Shown piece after piece: positions 34,501 through 45,717 of a stretch of 47,139 nt of DNA. Both the position numbers and the translations under genes were made by a program. Below the pieces are notes generated by a model. It was not told the DNA's origin. It saw nothing but the letters and a program-made list of their open reading frames with translations, and did not search any database. Each line of letters starts with the position of its first letter. The first letter of the stretch is position 1. This DNA comes from Mnemiopsis leidyi (lineage: Eukaryota; Ctenophora; Tentaculata; Lobata; Bolinopsidae). The stretch is from NCBI GenBank assembly GCA_000226015.1, contig JH153954.1, forward strand, positions 39,604 to 86,742, in the 5' to 3' direction.

Positions 34501-37500
34501 TGTCTTATTACTTTTTCCGGTTTTAAACGGGTTGTATTTGTAAATATCTACTTTTGTAATGTCTTAGTAAATAGTTTCAAATCCCTTTATGCTGTTATTA
34601 TTATTATGTTAATGCTTAGATAAGCTAAAAACAAACTAAAGCGATCCACTCATGAGTAAGTTTTAATAGATTTGAATATAATTAAATATAATTAAATATA
34701 ATTAAATATAATTAAATATAAACTGATCCCAGCAATGCGGAAGTTTTCTCAAACACGGAACCGGAACATTATCTCGACTCTCCAGCGTCACTTCGTCCTC
34801 TCTAAATTCCGAAAAGACCAGCAACCGGGCATACGTGTTTCAGACTGTAAGTCCGGCGCAAACAAAGAGAAAAAGTAGTGCCAAGGTAAGGATTATATTT
34901 ATTCTTTTTTTCGTGAGTATCAAAATTTATACTTTGAGCGGTCTTTTAAGTTATTACAGTCATCTATAATCATAATATAAGTTGCAAACATATTTTTTCC
35001 CGTATCTTGCCATTTGGGCCCGAAGGGCCCAAATGGCAAGATTGTTTTGATACGTTTTGTGCACGTGCACAAAAAGTACAAAACAAGGGTTGGCGATCGA
35101 CAGCGTAAATCGGGGTATTTTAGAATATTAGCTCAAAAAGTGTCCGTCCGTCCGTACGTCTGCGCGCACGTCCGCGCGCACGCTCCTTTATCAAACTTAA
35201 CTATGTAGTATGTATACAAATGCGATTATAGGTTTTAACTCCCTGAGGCCGCATAATGGATTTCACATATGCATCTTGAAATGTATACATAATTGCCTTG
35301 CAACAACTGAAACTCTGAAACAAGATGTACGATCAAACAAACAGTAAAAGTAAAGTCGATCAAAATTCTTTTAAACTTAAGTTTAAAAGTATGAATGAAT
35401 AACACGATTTTAATTCCAGCTCCGAACAAATCTTTTGAACGACTAATTCATGACACGCCTAAAGAATAAACACAACGCAGTATGAATAAATTATGAAGGC
35501 AGCACATACAATACAATAATGACGATGTGATGCAGAGTTTTAAAGATATTTGAAACAAACTATGCAAAGAAGGAACGCGCAATTGTGTTCAAACTTTGCG
35601 CGTGCAAATTTTTAAACATGGCTGCATCAAACGGCTGCATTAACTCGCGCGTCTGCATTTACAGAATTACACGTGCCGATGCAGAACAATAAGAACTAAC
35701 CGAAGTTATGTCTGGTACGAGGTTGTCTTTTTTTCATTCCTCATTTCGCAGAGTTTAATGACAATAAGCGACGGCATGATACGGGAAATTCAGCGGTCGC
35801 CTGACACAATTAAAGCGGCCGCAATTCTTGTTACCAAGAAACTGTAGAAAAATGAAATTTATATAAAAATTTCAAGAATATTGTCCTACGAAAGTCGAAG
35901 CAGTGAAGAGATAGGAGATCATGTTTCTCACATTCCCTCTCCTCAACAGCTAAGTCACAGTCAAACAACGTCTCGTCCTCATCCTCACATAGCATCCCTT
36001 TTAGAAGGAGGGATCCGGTGTTATTTGTCAGCCAGGCACTGAAAATTACATCTTATCAGTTTCGAGTAACTAAATGCGTGTTTAAAATATAATATTAAGA
36101 TTGGATCAGGAGATGTATGACAAGTTTATAGACAAGTGATAAGATTAATAATTCCTTCCCGCCCCAGCAGTCCAAGAAAGCACAATAAAGAGAACAGAAA
36201 CTGACCTGCTATTGTACTGGCTACTCTCCAAATAAACCCTCCAGTCACCGTAGGAGTACCCTAAATGATGACAAAACAAATCTGAACTTTTAGGACTGAA
36301 CCTTTTTCCATGACCACACACAGTTGCCATTTGTTTTACTCCACTCTGTTTGTTAAATAAAGTTACTGCAAGCCAACCATCGACAGGTCGAGCTTGCGTC
36401 CTGTTGGAGCCTGTCGCGGGAAGTTTGTAGAAGTTTACCGTTTCAATGTTCCACAGATACTCTGAAAATTTGATTTTTAAATTGTCTGATTTTAGCGATA
36501 ATTGGCAACACTTAACATTTACGAAAAACAGTAACGACATTTTGAGTAACAGAAGACTGTTAGCTCAAAAAAATTCAAGATTCAAAAGAGACAAGAAATA
36601 ACCTATGAAGTAATAAGCAACTTTGCCCTTTTTGTTTCGGTCAAGCTTCATCCCAGCAACAGTCTGTTCCCAAGACGTATAATTAAAGCTACAAGTGTCA
36701 TTATTTACTGTTACATCGAGCACTTTGATGCCATTTTTAGACACCATGATACGGTGACCTGCGGTCTCCACGCTCCATAAATTGTGTATTCCCGGAGATA
36801 TTTCTTGGTCAAACGTCCTCACATCGTCCATACATTGAAGGAGCTTGTATTCGTCTTGAGCTCTGAAAATTATTTTGATTCCACTGGCTAGTTTGCCGTT
36901 TTTGTCGACAAACTTTATTTCGAGCCAGTTGCCGTTTTTCTCTTCCGTTCGGAAATGAATGATCGATGATTCCGTAAGCGCGGTAATTTCAGGCTCATTT
37001 TTGAAGTCATACTGACTCCATATCTCTGAAAGATTTGAGCATTAATTTTATACTTTGGCAGTGGTGAAGTGAGCCGATGACACTACAAAAGCAATGATTG
37101 AATCAGGCGCCAAAGTTGGTAGTAGGTACCTGTTGAGTTGTCCAGATCACAGAAAATCCAGACATAAGAATGTGTCTCGCAGGTATTTTTTGTTATCGTT
37201 ACATCACAATCGGATTCGGTCCTCGCTTCCTCCTTGCATTTGTATTCCAGGTGAATTGGAACTGTGTTTTCTTCTAAGTAGGACCTGCAGCAAGAATGCG
37301 CTGAACTAATTATTGAGGCACATTGACAATGATTTGCCATGGAAATCAAATCAAATTTGTTTGTAATTGTTCGCCGGAGTTCGCCAGGACATACAGTGTT
37401 AACTATAAACAACCGTTAAAGCTTACTCAGGAACGTATCCAAAGTTCTCAGGATAACTTCCCCACTTTCCAGTTTCGTATCCAAGATACCGACAGAACAG

Positions 37501-40120
37501 ATTCGCCTTCCACATGTCAAAATTACTGGAGCAGACAGCACCAATGTGATCCTGATTGTTGTCGACAAACTTGAGGGTGACGACTCCTTCGTTACCCGTA
37601 GTTTTCTGATTATTCTCATAACTTATAAGTGAGGTGTTTGCTGAAATCGTTTGAAGATAATACAGGATGACTACAAAAATTTCAATATGTTTTAATGTAC
37701 AAAAAAGAGAAAGAAGGAAATAAACCTCGGTACTAAACTAAGTTGTATTGAACTACTGACTGTGCAGACAGCTAACAATTTCTGTGCACGTGCAGACTGA
37801 GGAAGGAATGTAATCGCATCTTACGGAAAGCTGGGCAGCGTAACCACGTGACACTATCTCGAGCACATTTATGCTGGGTAGTGATGTATCCACATCCAAA
37901 TATTGTATTGACGTCATCACTGCACTCTAGTGTATCTATTTCATTTATAACAGGATTGTTATCCAACCAGGAACTGGAATAAAGGAATATTAAATGTTAC
38001 GACACAGTCTACAGAAAAATAAAACAGAATTTAAAAATGTAAAAAAATAAAACAGAATTTAAAAATGTATGAATTTAAAAATGTATGAATTTTCTGTCAG
38101 GTAATAAAAACCCTGAAACCTAGGACAGGTTACCTGATGTCGTGATGACCACCACTATCCAAATCTACCGCCCAGTATCCCGCCTTGTAGCCGAGATGTT
38201 GGCAAGTCAAGTCAGCTGAATCTTCATCTGGTACGTTACCACACACACCTCCGGTCTGACTTTCTCCACTCTCTTTGTTTACAAACGTATATCTTACTAG
38301 ACCGTGTACTCCAGGAAGAATTTTGGTTGAGTTTGTCGGTTGAGGAGTGTACAGAATAACGTTAGACATTTCCCAGATTTGCTCTGAAAGGGAAATTTGA
38401 AATAAATTGAGAATGAAATACGTCAAACCGAAAGATGTCACTAGCTGCAAAAAAATCGTGTCACTGTACCTAAGTAGTAGAAGGTATCTGCTTTATTCCT
38501 CTTGTTTCGATCGAACTTAACCCTCGTCACTGTCGTGCTCCAGGAGGAGTAATCTGTCTTGCCACAAGTTCCGCCTGACATTGTCAGGTCTAGAATCTTC
38601 GCTCCGTTGCAGAATACCTCCATTCGGTAACCTAGTTTCTTGATTGTCCACAATTTCTCAACTTCTAGGGCATTTTCGATGTCGAAGGGTTTCTTTTTGC
38701 CAATGCAATTAGGTAGCTTGTATTTTATATTTGAATCAAAAAATATCGTTATGCCACTGACATATGAATTTTCATCATCAAAAAATTTAACATCGAGTTC
38801 GTCACCACTGCCATCTTCATTAGTTGTTCTGAAGTGCAGATAAGATGTTTCCAATGGAGCAAGAAATTTGGTTTTCTTTCCAAAATCATAACGCATCAAA
38901 ATATCTGAAAATAATGTCATCGTAAGCTAAGAAATTTATGGGAATTTTTTACCACCCTTTTGAATCGCCCGTTATATAAACAACAGTCATCATGATATAG
39001 CAATAGCGATCTCACCTGTCGTCTCTTCTGAGCAGGACAGCCAAACACTTTCACTGTAAGAGCAGCTTCCTCCTGCTGTCTTCATTGAACATTTGTATTT
39101 ATCCTCGGTACTGACCGAGCAGACAAGATGTGATATCATCTTTGTGGGATGAAAACTTTTGTTGCTATGAAGGAAGTCCCTGAATGTGTCATACTGTCAT
39201 GAGTGTTAGCACATAAAAACAATTTCAAGGAAATAGACGTCGTTGTATGCTTAATGCAGACCGATAAAGAATGTGGATTTAAATAGAGGTATCTTTAAAT
39301 CCCATTATTCTTAAAATATAGGTATCTTCATGATCTTATAAGAAAACTAAGACCGAAATAAACTATTTAGACAACTCACTCAGGAACATAGTCTAAGTTT
39401 CCAGGATATCTGCCCCACTTTCCAGTTTCGTATCCCAGAAACCGACAAAGTAAATTCGTTTTCCACCAATCAAAATTGTTAGCGCAGACACTGATACTTT
39501 GCTCTTCAAGACTGGTATTGTATGTTAGGATCAAGATACCTACATCTCCTGATACCGTCTGATTGTCGACATTTCTAATTAGTGACACTCTTTCCACGCT
39601 CCAAGCTAAAATTAGAAATAGATCAGAAATTTGTTAGCGGCCCCTATTTAAGTACATATTATTTTGTAACATGCTGTCGATAATGATATTTTCTTGATGA
39701 ATTTTTTCATAACAAATTTTTTGATCCCGATTTGATCTGTAGTTTTCCAATTTGTATTTGCAATGTAATTTTTTTTTTTTTGTTTTAATCTAAGTGCATT
39801 TTTTGCGGTACAGCCGTTTTATCCAATTTTATTTTTTAATTTTATTATATCCTTTGAGTTATCTGAATCTTAGTTTGAGATATAGTTATCTGATTTGACT
39901 TTATAACAGGCTCTAATGATGTAATTAAACGAAGAATTCAAGCCTTAATTATCTGTGCGTTTCTCTTCTGACCACCAACATCATGCAATGAATTTGGTAA
40001 TGCAAGATAGATAACTTTGATCATATTATAAGTATGATTTAAAGACTAACCATCAGCCAACTCTTCACATTGATAGCAACCGAGGAGCAGGAATATGTAC
40101 AGCCAAAACTCAATTCTCAT
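27754..40120 (-). CDS. Predicted chimeric receptor: signal peptide, 3x(SRCR-X-SRCR), Asn/Ser/Thr repeats, LDLa, relaxin/LGR-like 7TM; 2503 aa
   Basis: Exons in reading order: 40120-40051, 39605-39380, 39179-39016, 38904-38470, 38383-38134, 37973-37825, 37640-37427, 37284-37130, 37025-36603, 36461-36206, 36038-35890, 33687-33468, 33317-33163, 33009-32563, 32450-32207, 32086-31932, 31553-27754. Every junction keeps phase and the sum is 2504 codons with stop. Exon 1 encodes MRIEFWLYIFLLLGCYQCEE, a signal peptide. Residues about 24-431, 432-830 and 831-1237 are three copies of SRCR-X-SRCR, where X is an unrecognised ~145-residue domain. The last exon adds Cys-rich and LDLa modules and a seven-helix domain (about 2075-2440). 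The joint before the last exon is inferred: phase 1 fits, and the last exon lacks its own ATG-led signal peptide. If it is wrong, there are two adjacent genes, a secreted SRCR protein and a GPCR. A cell-surface pattern- or glycan-sensing GPCR is an inference. Confidence 0.7.
30550..31010 (-). repeat. In-frame ~45-bp repeat encoding N-glycosylation-rich linker
   Basis: About nine units of roughly 15-16 residues lie in the receptor's last exon, with forms such as ATELPIPASNSTDIDG and ATELPTSDTNSTDID. Nearly every unit carries an Asn-x-Ser/Thr sequon (NSTD, NLTD, NYTD), and Asp/Thr/Ser/Pro dominate. It probably forms an extended glycosylated stalk between the Cys-rich segments. Unit-number variation between individuals is likely. 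Confidence 0.85.
31932..33687 (-). repeat. Cassette copy 3: SRCR - domain X - SRCR (five exons)
   Basis: Exon lengths are 220, 155, 447, 244 and 155 bp, with the same phases. Landmarks are GSFCAIDFNWWTASMYCRHL, GYETGKWGSYPGNF, FWTIQKKGFQIVVFCNGKL, SVCKNQFNWLSANLFCQLL and VWLTCSNITA. Unspliced, the reading frame hits TAG two codons after the last donor (31931), so intron retention would give a soluble ectodomain. Confidence 0.72.
33836..33845. other. Assembly gap (10 N)
   Basis: A 10-N run in intron 11 of the large receptor gene, 42 bp before the acceptor that precedes the nested plus-strand gene. A 5' exon of that gene could be missing here. Confidence 0.95.
33920..35847 (+). CDS. Nested four-exon gene, unrecognised 153-aa protein
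   Basis: Exons: 33920-34030, 34398-34499, 34733-34885, 35752-35847; each is a whole number of codons (37, 34, 51, 31 plus stop). Donors are GTAATG, GTGTCT and GTAAGG; acceptors are CTCAG, CCCAG and CGCAG. The product starts MKTILVETSAEAYKEAMSKR, followed by a strongly basic, probably helical segment (AERLKKEQFVKEKRLKE). Then come an acidic stretch (DEDSQAFLDSLQDITD), a Ser/Thr-rich region (TLSRLSSVTSSSLNSEKTSN) and a basic end, with SDGMIREIQRSPDTIKAAAI near the C terminus. A stop codon (TGA) sits in frame one codon before the ATG, and a strong acceptor (TTTTTTGTCAG) ends at 33887, so a 5' untranslated exon is likely. I recognise no family. It lies entirely within intron 11 of the large receptor gene, on the opposite strand. 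Confidence 0.65.
34132..34397. repeat. ~40-bp minisatellite abutting a splice acceptor
   Basis: About six to seven imperfect units of the form agtttctttgtccctgaatt plus tccgaaatgacatagtt. Units alternate between catagtt and catctagtt variants. The array fills most of intron 1 of the nested gene, and its last unit supplies the pyrimidine-rich tract and CTCAG acceptor of exon 2 (34398). Confidence 0.85.
34675..34720. repeat. Short tandem repeat, 10-bp unit attaaatata
   Basis: About four and a half units of (attaaatata) lie in intron 2 of the nested gene, 12 bp before the acceptor region. Confidence 0.85.
35006..35040. repeat. Perfect hairpin, 16-bp arms, GAA loop
   Basis: The sequence cttgccatttgggccc-gaa-gggcccaaatggcaag lies in intron 3 of the nested gene. 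It is followed by a palindrome (tttgtgcacgtgcacaaa, about 35056-35073) and a GC-rich stretch with gtccgtccgtccgtacgtc and gcgcgcacg (35150-35185). Together these look like the end of a repeated element, not host intron. Confidence 0.8.
35890..37640 (-). repeat. Cassette copy 2: SRCR - domain X - SRCR (five exons)
   Basis: Exon lengths are 214, 155, 423, 256 and 149 bp, with the same phase pattern as copy 1. Landmarks are GAVCSSNFDMWKANLFCRYL, GYETGKWGSYPENF, IIHFRTEEKNG, LWSVETAGHRIMVSKNG, SDLFCHHLGYSYGDW. The last exon ends LSLHCFDF with donor GTAGGA; without splicing the frame continues about 14 codons to a stop. Confidence 0.72.
37825..39605 (-). repeat. Cassette copy 1: SRCR - domain X - SRCR (five exons)
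   Basis: Exon lengths are 226, 164, 435, 250 and 149 bp; the cassette opens and closes in phase 1. The first SRCR has ISVCANNFDWWKTNLLCRFL and GYETGKWGRYPGN and ends VWLSC, with paired cysteines in the SRCR order (C..C then C..C..C). Domain X has LHFRTTNED, SGITIFF, YKLPNC, LWTIKKLGYRMEVFCNG and SSWSTTVTRVKF. The second SRCR has GGVCGN and ADLTCQHLGYKAGYW and ends VTWLRC. Confidence 0.75.
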
Positions 40121-43100
40121 TTACCTGAAAACTGAAAGGGATCATGAGCGACCAAATAGAAGATTATCAGATTAACAGTTAGGATTAAATACGCATACAA
40201 AATACCATGCCATCATTTAATTATAAATCTGAAAAATGACATTTAAAAAACAGTTTATTTATTTTTGCCATAATAAACAGAAGTCACCAAATATTTAGGA
40301 AAATGGTAAATAAACCGCCTGTTTCAAAGTGTAAATATCTCTATTAACTTTAAGACTAATGCCTAGTACTCTATAATTAGGCAGACATTGATCAACACAT
40401 TGTTCCGTGATGTCTTCAGCACGGTTACTAATTCTTATCGGACTAAGTTCGGGCTTTGATGTGATATCGGATACTTTCGATGGATCAAATCACTGAGGTT
40501 AGGAAAGTAGGAAAATCACAAGTATAAAGATGATGAATTGAGTATTCTTAAGAACCCCTTGTGTTAATCTCTCTGCTGCATAATTGACCTGTCGCTTTTG
40601 GAACCCTGGCCGCCCCTGCCTTGGCCGCACCTCTGGCAGACAGCCGATATTACCGTAGCAGCTGCTGTACGATTAGAGACATGGAAATCTTGCATATCTT
40701 CTGAAAATAAATAGATAGCGTCTGCCTAAGACCAAAGAACCTCACGAAACGGTCGCAATCTTTTTAGTTAAAACATTCTAAATACAGCCTCAGGATTCAG
40801 ATTTCCCCTCCATCGTGAAACGCGCTATGCTTTTCCGTAATTTGAAAAACAAATATTTCAAGTTTTCGCATCATGATATTTTTCAGTCAGGTACGATAGT
40901 CATGGATATTACGTAACAATTCTGTGTTCATTGGATTTGGCTGGAGAACAAAAAACGTGAAAAACCTTGCTTACAAGCAGTCAATGGTGAAACAAATCTG
41001 TTGGTAAAGTTTATTATTGATTTGATGTCCTAGTAAATACACTATGTTTATGAGTAGTTGAGGCTGGTGGGATGGAAGCTGCTTGCTGGCTGGCTCCATG
41101 ATTGTTCCACGCAGCAGTACTACCAGAGTACCAGTCTACCGTGATGTGAAACTGTTTGTAGAGTAGGCTTAGCACCACTTGCGGCAACATTGCTGCGTCA
41201 CATGTTAGAAAGATTAATTCTATTTCTTGTGAACTTTAAATAGATTTAATTCTGTTTATATTCACCAATTTATGCAAGGGAATTTCTTAAGTTCTGTTAT
41301 TGAGATGAGGTAGATATGGCTTGAAACACAAGGAAAGGTGACCAGGAAAGGTAGACTTGGCACAAGATCAGTCGCTAGAGTGGGCTGATACATTGCCCTC
41401 CGGGGTGAATGGTTTAAGATATCTTTAGTACTGGTAATAGTTACAATGTCCAACATGACTTCCAATAAAGAGGTGATAACGAGTTATCTACTGCTGGCAT
41501 GGTTATATCAATCTGGGATAATAAGGTGCACTCTCTGTTTATGTCAAGTAGTTTTATTAAATCAGAAACAAGCTGAACTTTAATAGGTCCGAAAGACTCA
41601 AGTTCCAGTAACAGATTAACCGAGATACTCCCCCTTCTTTCTAACGGCTATAGCTAAACTGGAAAATCGTTAAAACTCGATGGGGCACCTGATGGGGACC
41701 TGCTGCTCCCAACCCCTGCTCCCAACCCCTGGGTGGTCAGATCACGAAGAAGAAGAAGAGTAATAGACTATTACTCATGAACGGGATGACGAAAAGAAGG
41801 ACGAATGCAGAGTTAAATCACCCAACAGCACTCTTCTTGTTCTATTTAACTAAAATCAGGTGACGGTGAGCAGGTGCTGTGTTGAAATTATCCTCACTTT
41901 TAGTGGCACTTCCAGCTATTTAGCGTTTAGCAGGAGTATCATCAAAACATCTTAGAAATTATCCTCACTTTTAGTGGCACTTCCAGCTATTTAGCGTTTA
42001 GCAGGAGTATCATTAAAACATCTTAGGGGACTACGTTGTAACCGCCAAACATGAAATGAAGGGAATATGTATAAAGGTCGAGCGTTTTGAAAATATAATG
42101 CTGTAAAGGTCATGAAAATAATAATACTATAGAAATAACTTATGTTTGCTCTGTAGGATAATAACTTTTATGCTCCTTCAACTGCACGGCCCAAACGTAA
42201 ATAACCATCTGAATAACAGGAGTCCAAATTATTAAAGCCATCACGATCTTTTGTTTCTTCAGTTTGTTCTGAGTTTTCACTCGAGAGCTATATAACCGAC
42301 TGGAATAACTAATAAGGTCAAGTGTTTAGTACTATTGTTTTCAAAATTTGAAAAAAGTGCAGTTAGAAAATTGCAAATGATCTAGTATTCTTTGTCTATT
42401 TAAGTTGGGACTTAGGTATTAGGGGACTAAATATCCAGTTGTTTTAAAAATTAGTTTTTTTTGAATCGGTAAATTTCCAGGACAATTATTAGACTGAAAG
42501 ATCATTTGTGTCCCTGACCTCAAAATATTAGATTTTCAGATGATCATTTGCCGCGATAAAACTATTCCAGGCAGTGCAATAAAAAATTTATTGATGGTCT
42601 TGGAGGCAAAAAGAAAATTCGGGAGATGCAATATAAGTTTGACAAAGTTAATCGTCCCATAAGAACCGCAATAAGTCACTAAAGACAAGCTATAGCAGTG
42701 CCATGAGGTGAGTACGGACAGATCGATGAGCCATTAACAACAGCTTCTGCTAAGGAGCTGATGTTTAACGCACAAAGGTGGAAGATTCACTAAGCGCCCG
42801 AGGAGTTTTGACTTTCAAACACAAAAGCAAAACTGAAAGTTGGCGCCAGCTACAAATTTTAATTTGCGTACGACATTCCGAGCAAGGTATCTTATCAAGA
42901 GCATTTTTCATCAATGAGAACAGGCTTATTAACTCGACCACAAGAAGTATCAACAATCAATGTTGAAGAAGGGTGACATCCCTGATCCAACACACAGGTA
43001 AGACATCTCCACGAAATTTCCGTGATATGCTGAAAACTACAAATCTTGCAACATCTAGTTGTCTAAAATATCATTCTAGTTCAATCATCTAATTAAATCT

Positions 43101-45382
43101 TACTTCTTACGTTTAGTTATTTAAGGTCTTAGTTGAAAAAGCCAGTGTGTACATTTGGTCAAATTTTGTCCTTTCCGGTTTGTTTAGGGAACTTCAGAGA
43201 GTAATGATATAGCGGCTTGCAGGCAGGGAGATGAGGGGAACAAAGGAACATGGCAGGATCAGGTATAATACTTCATCTTCCATGAAGGACCAAAGTAACT
43301 ATGTGAGTATGATAAATCATAGACAGTCGCCAGAAACTTTTATATCTTGTGAAACATAAAATATAAAAGTAGCATCCCCAATAATACCAAATTTCCCAAA
43401 TTGCTGTTGCCCTGGTGTCACCAGAATCCAGCTGGCGGATGTTATGAATGTGATTCCGGTAAATAGGAGTCGTACACTCGTACAATTACTACCACAAGCA
43501 CTAGAAATAGCAACTATTTTTATATGTTTGGGACTGGCTACAGTAACTGTCGTTCAGATCATAATGTAGAAATAAATCTTAAGAGTTTAACAACAACTTG
43601 TAGTGTATTATACAGTCACTGTATAATTGGGAGTGGATGAGAGGATCCGCCGCAGAGAATACTGAATAGACTACCGGTACATCAAAACATGAACTAGAAA
43701 GATGAAGAGTGAGACAAGAAATACCGATCAATGATCAGTGTATTTTGTTGAAATGACGTCGTTATCATCTAAAGCGTGAAGCATGGCTATTGTTAATACT
43801 GCTACCATACTGGTACCGTAGTTAATCCTACTTACAACAAGACACAGTCAAACCTTCAGATTAAATCTTACCACCGCCAACTAATGACTAGTAAATGACA
43901 TAATCGCGGCAGTATCGCTGTGGTCCGTCTAGTAAGAACAACCCTAACTGCAAGAACATGAGGGCAAATAAATAAGCACCTGTGTACAGTTTTATAGATT
44001 TTGACGAGGACGGATCTCCCTTTTTGCCTCTTTTTGGATGAGTTAAATTTTTTACCGTTTACAGCTAGAAACCATCAACCGCACACCACACCTAAGCAGC
44101 TGTTGAACTAGTAAAACATAACTATCTATTCAACAAAATATATATAGGGCATAGGCTGTACACAAAAAGACCATAAAAACACAATACCGAGAAATTCAAA
44201 TATTCGGTCGTATGTGAAGCTAAACTGGGGCTGCTACACGGACTATGAAATCAGGGAAATTTGATTAGCACTTAGCAGTAAGACAAAGTTAGCTAACTGC
44301 GAACACAGTAAGCGAACACAGTTGACAGTATGGAAACAAAATTGTAAATGAAATGGCAGAAGTGATAACGCGCACACAGTTTAATTCCTTGAATGTGGGA
44401 GTTGAGAGAACGCGCGCGCACAACCAACAAAGTGGCATGTGGGCGCATATTCTCACGCGTGACTCGCGTTGTATTACTCGCGTTGTATTACATTATATAG
44501 GCACACTAAAGAATGGATATATTCACATTCACAATAGACAACTCCGAGTAACCTGGTATGAAGTGAAAAATGTACACGTCAAGTTTGGGAAGAAGTAAAT
44601 AGTTCACTTTCAGTTGGAATTTCATTGTTTAAATTACAGAGCTGAGAGCAAGAATGCGAAAATTCTTTTCGATGTCTGTCTTTGAGTTTGTCCGACCGGC
44701 GACCATCCATTCGAAGCAAATAGAGAATAAAATGCCGTAAAAGATTAACAATAAGTTCTTTAATGGTGTTGATATTTATATTCATAAAGCACAAATCATA
44801 TTTGTCAAATTTGTCAAAAGCATAATTCATTTCTTTTTCGATAATGTGGCCTTGGTAGCGATAGAAAATTACATTTGCCACATTTCAAAAATAAACTTTA
44901 TGTTAGTGTTTACCTCGTGAATCATAATTTTCAAGTAACATTATAATTTCATATTCGCATTTCACAATTTTGGTTTCATCAATCTGAACAGTTTCTCAAA
45001 ATACCCGCATTCGATTTTTTGGCAAAATATTTACAATAATCTCACAGCGCAATTTTAATGAAGAAGTTTTTCATTCCAGTTTCTAGACGTCATTGAACTA
45101 TTTTTTATTTTGAACTATTTCGACACTACAAATTAAATACATTTGTTGAGGATAAAACAGAAGGTGTATACATAATGCTTGAAAATACGGAGTCCTCAAG
45201 TCAAATATCCCCGCATCCTAACCTGAGTTTCACTTTATCAACTATAGTCAGTAGTCACACTCCCCGGTACGACTCCAAATTTAACCAAGCTAAACTGAAA
45301 CATCATCATAGCCAAAAAGGTTAACTTTTAAACATTCCAAACACGGTTATTTAATTCTGTACGCAGACATGATCTATCATAT
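40121..45382. other. 5.3-kb interval between two minus-strand genes, no gene seen
   Basis: It must contain the promoter and 5' exon(s) of the large receptor: a strong acceptor, TTTTCAG|GTAA, lies just 4 nt before its ATG (40120). Otherwise it is AT-rich with a 71-bp duplication (41884-42026). The open frame near 44579-44881 has no ATG and no family resemblance. Confidence 0.45.
41884..42026. repeat. Direct duplication, 71-bp period, two copies
   Basis: gaaattatcctcactttta...catctta appears twice (41884 and 41955) with essentially one difference (atcatcaaaac versus atcattaaaac). It is intergenic. Confidence 0.9.
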
Positions 45383-45715
45383 GACGTCACCAAGGTAACG
45401 TGACGTCACCAGAGTAACGTGACGTCACCAGAGTAACGTGACGTCACCAATATAACGTGACGTCACCAATATAACGTGACGTCTCCAGGGTAACGCGACG
45501 TCATCAGCATAACGCGACGTCACCAATATAACGTGATGTCACCAGGGTAACGTGACGTCATCAAGGTAACGTGACGACACCAATATAACGTGACGTCACC
45601 AATATAACGTGGCGTCACCAATATAACGTGACGTCACCAAGGTAACGTGACGTCACCAATATAACGTGACGTCACCAATATAACGTGACGTCACCAAGGT
45701 AACGTGACGTAACGT
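45383..45715. repeat. 19-bp minisatellite of CRE-like units (TGACGTCA)
   Basis: Seventeen units of gacgtcaccaatataacgt (variants caaggtaacgt and cagagtaacgt) plus a partial. About eleven junctions make a perfect palindromic TGACGTCA. The array ends 3 bp from the stop codon of the minus-strand gene at 45718, so it would be transcribed as the very start of its 3' untranslated region. Confidence 0.95.
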
Positions 45716-45717
45716 GT

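Noticed and set aside
40560..40690. Possible zinc-knuckle-like reading (CQRCGQGRGGQG) on the minus strand
   Set aside because: Very short, followed by stops in frame and without other retroelement signatures nearby.
44579..44881. 100-codon minus-strand open frame
   Set aside because: No ATG at its head, AT-rich composition, no motif and no neighbouring exon.
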